From contig JARHVA010002128.1 of the NCBI GenBank assembly GCA_037957365.1, positions 2,427,001-2,491,000 on the forward strand: a DNA stretch of 64,000 bases, read 5' to 3'. Shown here piece after piece: positions 26,500-38,949 of the stretch. Positions within the stretch are counted from its first letter, which is position 1. Each line of letters starts with the position of its first letter. Position numbers and translations under genes: made by a program. This DNA comes from Torreya grandis (Eukaryota; Streptophyta; Pinopsida; Cupressales; Taxaceae). The notes beneath the pieces are model-generated. The model saw only the letters and a program-made list of their open reading frames with translations, searched no databases and had not been told where the DNA came from.

Positions 26500-27290
26500 T
26501 AGAAAATTTAAAGACCAATAAACCTAAAAATCAAGTCCCTTATGGCCTAAGAGATAAGGAAATTTATTAACTCAGGGATTATATACCCAATCAAGCATTT
26601 GACTTGGGTGTCCAACCTAGTTATGATGAGGAAGAAGAATAGAGAAATTTGGCTATGCATAGACTTTTGGGATTTGAATAAATCATCTCTAAAGGATCAA
26701 CATCCCCTTATTTATATGGAAAATATCCTCTATATAGTAGTGGGTGAAAAAATGTTTTCCCTACTAGATGGATTATCGAGGTATAACTAAGTATGGGTTA
26801 ACAAAGAGGACCAACACAATACCACATTTACTACAAAGTGGGGGACCTTTGTATATGTGAAGATGCCTTTTGGCCTCTCTAACATGGAGGCTACCTTCCA
26901 AAGAGCCATGGACATAGCTTTTAAAGGCATGATCAATAATATTATCCTTATCTACCTAGATTACCTCATTGTGTTCTCCAAGAAGAAGGAAGACCATTTT
27001 GATCATTTGGAGAAGGTTTTCTAAAAGTGCCAAGAATTTGGGGTATCTCTCAACCCCAAAAAGTGTGTTTTAAGAATACCATAAGGCAAGCTACTTGGAT
27101 ACATGGTATATAAAGAGGGCATCTCTATCTACCCTAACAAAGTAAAGGCCATTAGGGATTTATCATTATTATTCAATAAGAAGGGGGTCTAATCTTTCTT
27201 GGGAAAGATTAATTTCATTAGTCGGTTCATATCTGACTTCACAACATTAGTAAGGTAGATAAACTTGATGTTTTAGAAGGACCAAGTCTT
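26500..27290 (+). pseudogene. G1 reverse transcriptase
   Basis: Recognised RT blocks in order: an approach segment with KFINSGIIYPIKHLTWVSN, then IWLCIDFWDLNKSSLKDQHP, then MFSLLDGLSRYN, WGTFVYVKMPFGLSN with ATFQRAMD, the catalytic box as YLDY instead of YxDD (26953-26964), and NPKKC with LLGYM and SFLGKINFISRF. Several TAA/TAG stops replace Gln or Trp codons. The second catalytic Asp is Tyr, so the enzyme is dead. Family is certain (Ty3/gypsy RT); the Tat assignment is by similarity of style. Confidence 0.93.
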
Positions 27291-27329
27291 TAAATGTACC
27301 ACAAAAAAGATAATAACTTTCAAAAATAT

Positions 27330-27760
27330 TAAGTAATATCCACTACCATCATGTTGGTCAATCTTTACTTCTTCAAAGATTTCATAATATATGTCTATGG
27401 GAACAAACATAGCCGTGTGGTCATACTAACCCAAAAGGTGGATGAAGGGACAAGTGAACACCCAATTGATTTATATTTAATGAACTTTCATGGTTATGAG
27501 ACCAAGTATAGTTTCATTGAAAATTAATCTTTAACCATCATTAAAAGTCTAAAAAATTCTAGACACCTAGTGGCAAGAAGTAAAATAATGATATATGTGG
27601 TGCATTCTAACATTAGAGAGTACATAATGGAAGGAGAGACTATATAAAAAAGAGCCAATTAGATCACCAATATAATATAATATGACATTGAATTTATTTC
27701 AACTAAGGTAATCCAAGGAAGAAGACTTTGTATCTGGCTCAATACATAGGTGCACAGGTA
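27330..27760 (+). pseudogene. G1 RT-linked RNase H
   Basis: Follows RT directly. Blocks seen: FIIYVYGNKHSRVVILTQK, EHPIDLYLMNFHGYETKYS and KNSRHLVARSK, the normal C-terminal RNase H of gypsy RT. The first-Asp position holds Gly-Asn, a state common in the degenerate RNase H of Tat elements that carry a second one. A stop interrupts it near 27528. Confidence 0.75.
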
Positions 27761-27839
27761 GAAGAACAAGATACATCAAAAATGGTTTTAGTGAATCAAT
27801 ATGAAACTAAAAGGTATTGGGTTACTGATAAGACCCATT

Positions 27840-28325
27840 TTATATAGACTAGTTTATATATGAATGGTCTCCCTATGCACAAAATACTATTCTATAGATT
27901 TCATGGATTTAGCTACATGTTTGTCTAAGGAGTCCTTTTTAAGAAGAACTTCAATGGAGAGCTACTTTGATGCATGGGAAATCACCAAGCCAATAAGATC
28001 CTATAGAATATCCATTTCACCCCTCAAGGTAGATATCTATCTACAAAGATAAATTCAACCAAAATCATGCATGTAGGATATTACTAGTTGACCATGTTCT
28101 TTGATTGCCATCAGACAGTTAAGAAATGCCATTGATATCAATGCTTCATGGGAAAGTGAAAGAATTCAGCCATGCCATTGAATCCAATTATAACCAATGA
28201 ACCTTTGACATAATTGGGTTTATATTTCATTGGGATTATAAACCCTATATATAGCATGGGCTACAAATGGATACTCATATCCACTAACTACTTCACAAAG
28301 TGGACCAAGGCAGCCCTAATGAAAG
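27840..28325 (+). pseudogene. G1 integrase, N-terminal part
   Basis: Contains the linker KILFYRFHGF, the zinc-binding region with FDCHQTVKKCH followed by a stop and Tyr where a Cys is expected (28127-28138), and the start of the catalytic core: FDIIG with the first Asp at 28207-28209, then a frameshift into YKWILISTNYFTKWTKAALM. The frame breaks exactly at AAA-G (28322-28325), where the solo LTR enters, and resumes in phase at 30124. Confidence 0.85.
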
Positions 28326-29290
28326 TGTTTCTATCTAATTTTTTGCTTTTTCCTAAGTGTGAAAAGAAGAAACTATTTAAGAGGGGTGAGGAAGAATACC
28401 TATTAAAGTGAAAAAGTGAATGCATTAAATCCAAGTGATTATGGATATCTCCTCTTTGGCTTGAAGGGATGACCTAAAAATAAGAAAACACTAAAAGAAA
28501 CTTGTTTGTTAGATAAGTAGATGGGTGGATTGCCTAGTGTGAGCTAGATCCTAGAAGCAAAATATTTCTAGGAGGTTGTTAAACCACCTAATTTAAAAAT
28601 CTAGTTAAGATGATAAAATAAATATATTATTGCATTAAATTATATAAAACTAAAATTAAAATTAGTAAATAACTAAATTTGATACAAGATAATTAAATGC
28701 TTTTCTAAGTTAACCAAAATAAATCAACTAGTTCGGTTATACTAATGCCAAAAATTGGTTAAGGCAAAATGGTGGTTTTAGTTTGGTTTATTACAAGAGT
28801 CAAAAGGAAATTATAAGGTTTTATTTGAGTTGGTAAATGTTTAAATGGTAAAATGATATTCAAAAAAGGGAAGATAAATGGTAAAAGGGGTTATTAGGTC
28901 AAGAGGTCAAGGTGGAAAAAGGGGTAAATGGTCAAGGTGGTAAGAAAGAGATAAATGGTGAATGTAAACATAAGTAAATGGATAAGAGGGTATGGAGTTA
29001 AAGGGGACTAAAAGAAGAAAGGAATATGGGATAAATGTGTGAGGTCAAGGAAATAATAAGGATAATAAATGAAAGAAAGGGAATACAAGAAAGCAAACAA
29101 ATGTTACCTTGATGCTTGATGAAGATGTTGATGGAGCTTGACACAATTTTGGTAGAGCTTTATTGCTTTGATATTTTCTCTTCCAAGATGATGATGACCT
29201 CCAAAATGATGACCTCCTTCAAAAACCTTCAAAAAATTGTTAAGAACTAAAGATTAACTTCCAACTTTTCCTTGGGTGAAGAAGGGGGGT

Positions 29291-29299
29291 TATTTATAG
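29291..29299 (-). promoter_or_regulatory. TATA box of the solo LTR
   Basis: CTATAAATA on the minus strand, with an AATAAA signal downstream at 29159-29164. It gives the transcriptional orientation of the LTR. Confidence 0.6.
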
Positions 29300-29869
29300 C
29301 ATTTGATGTGAAGAAACATGCCAAAATAGATGAATAGTGAAGCAATTCAAAATTTTCCAAGTGGGGATCATAAATAAGTCAAGGATGAGGTTTTTAGGAT
29401 TATCACCTTGATGATATGTATCATATTTGGGTTGGTGTGTCTTCCACCTTGCACATGAATCCAATTTTGAATGGAAATCATGCACATGGGTTTAAATGAG
29501 ACAAAAGACTTTTCACCACTTTTTCTTGTCTTTATCCAATCACTTAAAGAGATGGCTCACCAAATGTGGTTCCATTTTCCATGTGGTGCCTAAATTAGTC
29601 AAGGAGGTTGGTGGGGATTCCCATTTAGGTTGGTGAGTCTACCATTTAGGTTAAGAAGTCAAAAATGGGTGCCCTTTATCTTTAAAGAGGTAGGTATCTT
29701 ATTTTGAAGACATGTGTGAAGGAAAAATATATGTTGAATGATGGCTCCTTAAGATAAAAATTTCCATATTTCAAGGGGGGACCCTTGTGATGCCTAAATG
29801 AGGTCATTAAGCACATTGTGAAAGGGTGTCAAGTGGGGTATCATGTCCCACATCAAGCCACATCACTTC

Positions 29870-29990
29870 TAAGCCATGTGACTTGCCATATCACCTTCCA
29901 CATCACTCACCATGTCACATGCCACATCATTGTAAATAGTGATAGTGGGTCCCATAGTGAATAGTGATAGTGAATAGTAATTTTTAATAG
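29870..29990. repeat. Short tandem motifs within the solo LTR
   Basis: Repeated CCACATCA / CCATATCAC words (29870-29930) adjoin repeated GTGAATAGTGATA words (29939-29983). In an LTR this is the U3 side, where short repeats often act as enhancers; function here is unknown. Confidence 0.5.
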
Positions 29991-30123
29991 TATTTTTAAA
30001 TAGGATAATAGTGACTTAGTTAAGTTAAGAGGGTTTGGTTAAGTATTAAGAAAGTTTAGGGGGTTATGAGTCATTTAGTCATCAAAAACTATTATTGTGT
30101 AGTTTTATAGTGTCTATAGAAAG

Positions 30124-30840
30124 AAACAACTGAAAACATGATCCTCAACTTCTTGGAGGATCTAGTATCAAGGTTTAGCCCACCCAAAACTATCATTTTG
30201 GATAATTAAAAATCCTTCCTTAATTCCAAGATTTTATGATTTTCACTGTAGAATGGTATTTTCTTGAAGACTTCATCCAATTACTGCCCATAAGGGAATG
30301 GGTTGGTTAAATCAACAAATAAGAATCTCATTAGGTTGATCAAAAAGATCGGCACCAAAAAATAAAGGGAGTGGCACATGCATGTGAAAATGACCCTATG
30401 GGATGATTGAATTAATCCTAATTATATCCTTAAGACATCCTCTTATGAACTATTATATGGGAAGGAAGTAGTCATGCCCATATTAATAGAAATTCCCACC
30501 TTGCAACTTTTAAAGGTCATTGAGATAGTTGAGAATGGAAAAATGGAGGTTAGGTTGGTATAATTACTCAACCTCTAAGAATGAAGAGAGAAAGTTGGTA
30601 ACAAGAGGGTCACATGACACTAAAATGTCAAGTGATGGTTCAATAAGAAATCATCAGACCCAGGTTTTAAACCAGGGGGTTTGGTCCTCAAATACAATCA
30701 AAGGGCCATGAAACTAGACCAACATATAAATTTTGATTCCCTATGGAGGGGGCCATTTTGAATCATTAAAAATAGATAAGGTAATAAATTAGGGATTTTA
30801 GTTAATAAAATCAACTTAAAACACTTTAATTGATTTATCA
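30124..30840 (+). pseudogene. G1 integrase, C-terminal part
   Basis: Resumes as ETTENMILNFLEDLVSRFSP. The second catalytic Asp is in TIILDN (30201-30203). The third catalytic position lies in GNGLVKSTNKNL, where the normal Glu is Lys (30309-30311), so the enzyme is inactive. YELLYGKE and the C-terminal FDSLWRGPF segment follow, and coding similarity ends near 30840. Many stops, at least one frameshift. Confidence 0.85.
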
Positions 30841-31386
30841 GCCTTCCCCTTATATATAGTTAGTTAGTTGCCTTTATTTGTTGATATTTCCATTTGTTGG
30901 TTTATTTTACTATCTTTATTGCTTTTTTATTTTAACTAAGTGTTGATTTGTATAAGCGTCTTGTCCCATTGCTAGGTGTCTACACCCTGGCTCTCCTTGT
31001 TTTTAAAAAATATTTTATAAAAGACCATTATCTACCCCACTCCTCTTGACATTAATGCCAAATCCTCCATATTACATAATCCCCCATAAGGATCACCATA
31101 AATCTCTTATGGGATGTTCTTTAAGAATGAGTGCTAGACTTGACATTTATGGGGTGCCTAAATTCAAATTTTTCATGATGATCGCACTTAGAAGCATTGT
31201 CTTATAAATACCCCTCTCCTCTTTAGGTCAAACACTTAAAAGCATTAAAATTTTCAAGAGCACCAAGTAAAATAGAGAATATTGAGTAGAGATATTTGAG
31301 CCAAGAATTGAAAAAATCTTAAGAGAAGATTTTATATCCAATGTTTTATTTGGAGAAAAGATAAATTTTGAGAAGAATTTCTATAA
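30841..31386. other. Spacer with promoter-like TATA at 31203
   Basis: No coding. TATAAATA (31203-31210) is followed by a CCCCTCTCC stretch and then an A-rich leader up to the ATG at 31387, an arrangement like an LTR promoter and leader. A GGTGTCTACACC word lies near 30984. I could not define LTR ends. Confidence 0.4.
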
Positions 31387-33800
31387 TGGAGACTTTTACA
31401 TCCTCGTCTAATAGTGAAAAGCATCTGAGAAAGTAGAGAACTCATAGGTTGGGTGGTCATGGAGACCTTCCCCCATAGTTTGTAATGACAAATCATACAG
31501 ATCTACCTTAACATAGCCAAATACTAAAGTGAAAAATGTTAAAAACATCACCAAGGGATGTTTTAGGTACCCCTTATTGGTCCTAGATTATGAAAATGGG
31601 ATCTTTGATCTTAAATTGGCTAAGAACCCAAAAATCCTAAGGGAGGTCACCCATGCCCAAATGATCAAAAAGGTGTGGATTAATGACTATGATTCATTTG
31701 GGTACATGATTTGAAACTCCACACTAGTCCAATACATGGTGCCTCTTGTGCACCTGTGCATAGAGATCATTGTCTTATGTGCAGATAGATATGATTCTAG
31801 TACTAGAATTATTATAGACAATAACTACCTAAAAGTGGATGTTAGTTCTAGTGTCATAAGGGAGATTCTATGACTCTCAAGTGACCCTAACATTGATGTC
31901 TATAGTATGGAAAGCCTACATAATGTTTGGGATACCCAGGTCCACAAGAAAAGTTCATTAGTTTGCTCATCTAGAGTAACTACATTGAATCACCTCCTCT
32001 ACCCATCAATCTCATGAGCTTTGTGATGTAGGACATGAAAGACACATTTTTTATGTTGGCATTTATATTTGACATGCAATCAGATACTCATGTCATAAAA
32101 TTTCAATTGAGGGTATTCTTAATTTTAAGGATGGTGATCAAGGATAAGGTTAAAAAGATGGACTTTATAGATATCATCACCATCACCATGCACAATAAGT
32201 TATCAAACTTATCAACACTAAATAAATTTAGGTATTCCTCCCTCCTTTACCTAATATTGTATCAACACTCTTACTTATTTAATTCATACTTCACCTTCAA
32301 CTCCACTAAGATGAGCACTCAACCTAACATGATGATCCCCATCACTATATGGACCCACATCCTATTAGCCATGTAGGACTACTATGAATTTTTAGAGTCC
32401 TTCCTATCCTTGATCCTAATTGACCTCAGTCAAGAGGACATCACCTTTAAAATTATAGATAACTAAAGGTCATGGATAAATGGTGGAAAAAATCTAATTG
32501 ATTATTTATTCTGGTCTCATTTCACCTTCATTCAGGCACATAGATTTAAGGAGGAGCCATTTTGGCTAGCACACCTAATCATAGATAGGACCCTAGCCTT
32601 AGAACTAGCTCACCATCTCAATGTGGTAAACTTAGTATATGACATGGGTTGAAAGAAAAAGGACCTCTATGATGTCCCCTTCTCCAAAAGAGGCATAATT
32701 ATGGTGAAAAGGTTGTAAGAGTGCCTTTTTACTCTTAAGCTTGTAGAGCTCAACCTTGACCAAAATGATGACAAATTGAATTATGACCCAGTTGGCCACA
32801 TAACCTCCTTGAAGACTATTTCCCTATTCAATCATGAGCCCCATATATACCTCAAGGAGTAAAGGTCATCAATGGAAGATGATATCAAGTATTACATGGA
32901 TCTATCCAAGATCCCATCAAACACCTGCAAGTTATGGGAGTCCCTTTATAGTGTAGTCTAGTAGTTTGACCCTATGAATAAATTGACAAAGTAACTAAGG
33001 GCACAACTCATCCAAAGAGATTGGAGCCAGGATAAAATAGATGCCTATTAGAAATATAGGTAGGAAATTAGTAAGCCATTTCTAACTTCTGAGGATGTGG
33101 ACATACATGAAATATTTGAAAATCTCTGGGATGAACACCATGAGGTGAAAGCTCTAGTAGAAAGAGAATTATCCATAAAATAAGAAGAAGAGGATACCCC
33201 TCTATAGAAAGAAGAATAAGAAGTTATAGTGATCCAAAGTCCTACAAACTAGCCTCTTCCTCTACACCCATATCTACCCACCTTACAGTAGTAGTAAGTC
33301 TCTTCAGGGCATCTCATGGTGGGGTTATCTTAGCCCAAATGACATAAGACACAAGTTTCTCATCTTTCCCCTAAGCCCCTAAAAAATAAGGTGCACTTTT
33401 CCTAGCCCCTTATTTACACATCCACTTCATTCTTCACTCTCTCTTTGCCCTCTACTATTTCTACCGAGCTTATAACACTCTTCACTGCCTAGCCAATCAT
33501 TTTTCTTGCACCATTTTCATCCACCCAGCTTATCACCAAGCTTGTGACACTTTCCTTAATGCATAAAATCACTTACTTTGCATCATTTTTCACTCCTCCA
33601 CCCTTATCATCCATGTCATCATCTATTTTGGTGTAATATCTTTCTACCCCACTATATGGCCTCTCACCTTTCTCTCCATCCACCCTAACCCTTCCCGTGA
33701 TTGCCTCCAAAGGCACATCATTTGTTGCTTCATAAAAACAAGAGACCATTATTTTTACCCTTCCACGAGGATCCCTCTTTATGGTGGAAAATATTTAATT
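31387..33800 (+). pseudogene. Unrecognised sense ORF of about 800 codons downstream of G1 integrase
   Basis: After an ATG at 31387 a coding-like frame can be followed with about two frameshifts (near 31480 and 32010) to about 33800; 31529-31714 and 32035-32376 are fully open. Conserved-looking stretches include DVYSMESLHNVWDTQVHKK, FRYSSLLYLILYQ and HEIFENLWDEHHEVKALVE, ending in a Ser/Pro/Thr-rich tail. Stops are mainly TAG/TAA. No Gag zinc knuckle or enzyme motif is visible. It could be an extra ORF of G1, or the 5' ORF of another element inserted in the G1 3' region. I do not recognise the family. Confidence 0.5.
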
Positions 33801-35307
33801 ATAATATAAATTTCATTAACAAATGGAGATTTCTAGGAAATCTTGAGAGGCCTAGGTAGAGAAAAGAAGAGGAAAATAGGCCAAGGCCCTTGTGATGCCC
33901 CATGATTTAACAATTTTGGGAATATTGGTGTATTATTCCTAATTTATTTAAAGGTTATGAGTAGTAAAATCATTAAATAAATATAAAATAATTAAGATAC
34001 TAATTTATTTAAATTAAATTGCAATTTTTATCTTTCTAAAAATAGTAATAAGAAATGGAAAAGAAGACTTAGCTAGAAATTGATTGATACGGTTGAAATA
34101 GGGTCTAATATTCATTATGAAGGATTGGGAAACTATTAAAAACTAAGATATAAACTTTCTTATGATTGGATAGGATCATTTAAATTAGATGAGAGTGACA
34201 TCGATGTTGTAGTGCACCTCTGTCATTGTTGTCCTGAGGATCTAAGCTTTCTAGGTTTTGTTTGCCAAGTATGTGTGACCCTATCCATGAAGTTTTAACA
34301 AATGTAAGTCTATAGATCTCCCCATAGGGTATATTTTATCTTAAAACCTTATAATCCATTATTATTTGACAAATTTTGAGAAAGAGGGGGGGTTACTGTG
34401 TGTAATATTTGTTGAACATGTATCCACACCTGTTATGTGGGCATGTTGCCTATATACCAATACTTTGAAGAGGGATCAAGCCATATGTAGTTCTCTCAGT
34501 TGATGTTCTTTATGTAACTAATTGTATGAATTTATAAAATTCTAAACCAAATCTACAAGAGGTGGCTAGGGACTGGTGTAAGGATTTGAATAAGCTTTTA
34601 AGTATATTGGCTAGTTGTATGCATAGAATAGGGAAGATAGCTTGAGTAGTCTTGATTGTATTCTTACTTGCTTAATGATATTTTCCAACCCTCTCTAAAT
34701 GATATTTTAATGGGATTTTTTATGGATATATTGGTCATGGGTTGAATGTACTCACATTAGGTTGATAAGGAAAAGGATGGGGAATTGAAAGAAACTAATC
34801 ATTAGAGCCAAAAATGAACTTGGACAAGAGCACCAAAAGTGGATAGGAGTGGCACTAGAACTATAGTACAAGTGAAATGATATTTTATTCAATTCATATA
34901 ACCTAGGGGATGGATTATTCATGTAAAAAAGGGTTTATCTCAGTTGGGATCAAGTTTAGAAGCCTATGGATGACTGAGAATCAATGAAAATATGCATATA
35001 AGGATCATGAGAGAAAGCAAGAGGGACCTAAGGGTTGGGTATCGTTAAAAACACTCAAGTTACTAATTTTCACATTTTATATGACTAGATTTCCCCCCCT
35101 TTATTCTATTGATGCAAAAAAGTGAAATACTATGATAAAGGAAAAATATAAAGCATACCAAAAATTTCCTATAAGGGTGAAGCCCATGAAGCTTATGTGA
35201 TGTTGGGTATACATAGAAAGATCATGTTATGAACTATGAATCTACAATAAAAAAGAGTAGATCAATTCTTACTAGATATACTATATATAAAATAAGAATG
35301 TATAAAG

Positions 35308-35309
<2 letters not shown>

Positions 35310-35379
<70 letters not shown>
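35310..35379. repeat. (GA)n microsatellite
   Basis: About 35 uninterrupted GA units. The minus-strand open frame over it is translated repeat, not a gene. Confidence 0.98.
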
Positions 35380-35381
<2 letters not shown>

Positions 35382-35499
35382 TGAATACACCTCACTAGAT
35401 ATGCATACAAATACAAAACCTATTGTGATGCTAAGTGATGTTGGATATACTAGATATGTTGGGTATATTATACCAAGAGTGATATCATGAATAGAGCTA

Positions 35500-35735
35500 A
35501 GTGCTCAATTCCATAAGAGTGGCTCAAGAATGTAAAGGCTGGCCATTTGGCTCCATTTTTACGCCCTAAGTGAAGCTTGGTGATCATGCATGTGCTAATA
35601 GATGTTTGGACTATGTGTCCAATCCATTTGAAAAGGTGGCTCAAGAATAAAAATTTTAGTTAGTCCTTTAGATCCATCATTACCCCATGAAGCAAAGCTA
35701 TAAACTGATACTAGTATGAAATGTGTGTCATATGA
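35500..35735. repeat. Two-copy tandem repeat, period 118 bp
   Basis: GTGGCTCAAGAAT occurs at 35519 and 35637, preceded in both by a GTGCTCAATTCC / GTGTCCAATCC block and followed by a CCCTAAGTGAAGC / CCCATGAAGC block. Confidence 0.65.
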
Positions 35736-35823
35736 GATGGATCTTGAAGCCCATGAACGTAATGTGATATGAAAATTCTGGTATGGATATTTGAATGTAT
35801 GCTAGAAAATAGGCCAATCTTGG

Positions 35824-35945
35824 CCACTCTAAAAGATGGAGATTATGCTTGTATGAAATCCACTTTGAAATTGGTGCACTAGGCTTCTATGAAAGCCACT
35901 CTAAAATGTGGAAGTTAGGCATGTATGAAATCCACTCCAACATGA
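35824..35945. repeat. 36-bp tandem repeat, three copies and a partial fourth
   Basis: Units start with CCACTCT or CCACTTT at 35824, 35860, 35896 and 35932, exactly 36 bp apart, and end TATGAAAT or TATGAAAG. Probably an LTR-internal minisatellite; no open frame spans it. Confidence 0.8.
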
Positions 35946-38900
35946 TAACAACCGCTTTCAAATGGAATAAGGCATGTAACTTCTGAGAATGCAGGGGTAA
36001 TGTTGAACTCAAAAAGAAAAGAAAAGAAATGTGTCACATATATTACCCCCAATCATTGGTGTCTAAAACATGGATTCTAATCTTAAAGTTATACCAACTA
36101 TCATATCTAAAATTAGAAGTGATATCCATCATGTCATGCATGATTCCCCCTATATCTAAATTATCTAAGTAAAAGTGTACTAAAAATTGTTGATTCTAAA
36201 TTGGTCTGAGAGTGCAAAACTGTAGCTAAACCTACTTTTTTGCATGCTTTTGAAAAGTCTAGTTTTTATGATATTTGGATAAGATTGTAAAAAATGGATA
36301 GTAGTGACACCAATACTATACTCCAATCTTATCTCTATTATCCTAGGCCAAATCTATTAACTGTTCTAACATTTTCACTATTTGTCTGGTCTGTTCTGAC
36401 TGGTTTAATGTCTAGTTATTATTCTAGGTATTTTGAATGTTTATTTTTTTACCATTAGGAGTTGTGATATCTATGACAAAACACCTATTTATTTCCCTCT
36501 CTTATGAGGGTAAGAGTGAAGACCTTATAATGACTACCCTTAGAAGAAAGAGCCCTATAATTGTGTTATGTTGTAATGATACATGATATAGCAATGATAA
36601 TCGATAAGATATCTCTAGATATAATAATGTTTGAAATGGAGATTTTTAGATCAATAGGGGTATGCCTAGATAGATATAAAAATGTAATAGTATGTAAAAT
36701 ATATTGAAATGAAACTAGAAGTCTAGTTAGTTATTAGTTTTTAGTTGGCAATGAGGGATGGAGTATGATGTCCATCATGGTATCTAATATAGCAAGATCA
36801 TGCATGATGTGGATCATGGCATTGAAAACAATGAGAAGTAAACAAGAAACAAGAACACAAGGAAAGAATAAAGTTGTGTACAAAAATGGCCAAGGGCATA
36901 ATAAAATAAAGGACATGGGCACATGTCACTCAAATTTGAAAGCAAGCATACAAGGCATGTTCAAATGCCACATACATATACAATGGAAACAAGCAAGGGT
37001 TGGCATGAGGGACACAATCACATAGAAGAGTAAAGATAAAATAAATTGGAAAATGTCTTAAGGCACACACATGAATAGAAGCAAATGATATTGGAAATTT
37101 TCCTAAAGCATAGACATGAGACAAAATAAAAACTGATAAATACAAAAAATCTAGCTACATAAAATAAGAAAGGAAAGCATGTAATAACTATAAATATAAT
37201 CGTATCTAGCTAATCAAACTAAGAGGGAAAGTATGTAATACATGTTAGTACAAGACTAGGTATATGCTAAGAAATACACAAGTTCTATATACTAGTGAGT
37301 GTTGATAGAATAATCTATGTAAGCTAGTAAGTAATGTAGATCAACATGTTAACTAGAGTGTGTGGTATAGGAATGACATAACCTGGATGGTGTAGTCATG
37401 TAGAAGATGCCTCCAATGGGTATGTATATTGATGTGTGTCTTTAATGTATATGTAAGATGCCCCCTCAATGGGTGGAATGAAGCAATCAAGGATTTGGAT
37501 GTCACTGCACACACTCATAGGAGATCAAGTGAATCATGGTAATGTAGATAAATCAAAAAACAATAACATAAAACAACAAATGTAAGTCTAACATGATAGT
37601 AAAAATGTAAAGCATAGATGGTGTATATAATTGAAATATTTTTGGTGTTTTTGGATTATTTTCATGCTTTTGGTATTTTAGAATATATTTGAATGTTTTT
37701 GAAATTTTTATATGTTGAGTGTTTTTGTATTTTTGAAATAAGATATGTACAATCAATCATAAAGAAATTATGTACAAGAAATACTGAGAAACTATGTACA
37801 AGTGAGAAAAAATAATTTATTTATGAGAAAGACTAAGAAGAAATGATACTAATTGATAAGTCTCATGGGAGACTCCCTATCATGGTGTCTCATATCAAAT
37901 AAAGGAACCATGCATGATTTTGAAGCATGAGGGAATGGCTATTAATATGACTCTAAATATTCAGATTCATTATAAGTATCTTGGAAATCATAATAACATG
38001 TGTTATTGAATTCATCATTATCATCTTGATTTTGAACCAATGGAATGATAGTGTTGACTTATGTTGTATCTAGATCTTTTTCTTTGATAAATTGTGTCTG
38101 TGAATGATTTGCCTTAGGATTTTCAATAAATCCAAAACCTTGGTGACAAGCATTATCAACTAATAGAATAGGAGTAGTGATGCCTTGATCCTACTTACCC
38201 AACCCTTGACCTTGATAATCAAACTATTCTAGATATTTTTGACCAAACCCATACTACTTTGAAAGTTGAGCCTCATTTTAGAGAGGTAGATTTTCATCTT
38301 TTTCCTACTTTACATGTGCCTGTGGTGCTATGTATTGCTTTGGTTTTGATTTTTGATCCTTTTATAGTTCTAAGTTATGATTTGGTAACCACTTTTGTAT
38401 TAGCTCTATATTTGACCCTTTTTCAATGTGTTCCTATGTTACTATGAATTGCTTGACTGATTTACCATGTATAGGGTCCTCATTACCAATTATCTATTGT
38501 ATAATTTTTTTTTCAATGCCAAACATGAATCTGTGTGATGCCCATTTATTCTATGATATGCACAATAATATATGTATTTTTTCATTGGATGTAGGGGAGG
38601 TAGTTTGATCAATTTAGATTTAATCATTTCCTTGTTACCTCACCTAAACTCTTATTTGATTTTTCAATGCTTTTTGAATAACTAGTTATAGAGTTACTTT
38701 GTTGTGATTTCTTATTTTTATATGTAACATTGTTTGTAACCAATTGACTAGGTGAAGGTGCATATACATGATTGATGCTAGGGTGACTTTGAGGCCTTTG
38801 TATTATAATATAATTTTATAATGTTGTGATATTTTCATGTAATAGCTGATTCTACATTTGTAAATCTAAAAATAACTTTCTCACACTAGTGATTTGATCC

Positions 38901-38949
38901 CTTAGAGTCTCATAAGTGAAAACCCTAGTTTCTTCTTATCAAAGAGCAT

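Larger units (their letters stand above)
28326..30118 (-). mobile_element. Solo LTR inserted in the G1 integrase
   Basis: 1793 bp flanked by a perfect 5-bp duplication GAAAG (28321-28325, 30119-30123). Removing it and one GAAAG rejoins the integrase frame without any gain or loss. Read on the minus strand it starts TATAGACAC (TG decayed to TA; TGTAGACAC is a common plant LTR start) and ends GATAGAAACA. A CTATAAATA box (29291-29299) is followed about 130 bp later by AATAAA (29159-29164). There is no internal region or second LTR, so it arose by LTR-LTR recombination. Confidence 0.9.
33891..38949. other. Non-coding stretch with tandem repeats, possible LTR start at 33891
   Basis: Begins TGTGATGCCCC, a common start for plant gypsy LTRs, but I found no matching end, partner or target duplication. 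Contains a GA microsatellite (35310-35379), a 118-bp tandem pair (35500-35735) and a 36-bp tandem array (35824-35945). Short open frames at 36734-37145 overlap on both strands and look spurious. Somewhere here the 5' part of the G1 3' LTR has been lost. Confidence 0.4.

Noticed and set aside
25000..31000. Possible endogenous plant pararetrovirus in the G1 region
   Set aside because: A clear integrase, LTRs and a target duplication make it a Ty3/gypsy retrotransposon; no movement-protein region was seen.
33891..36551. Solo LTR from TGTGATGCCCC to a second GCCCT at 36552
   Set aside because: The flanks match by five bases only, the putative end is GA rather than CA, and no family support is available; kept only as a possible LTR start.
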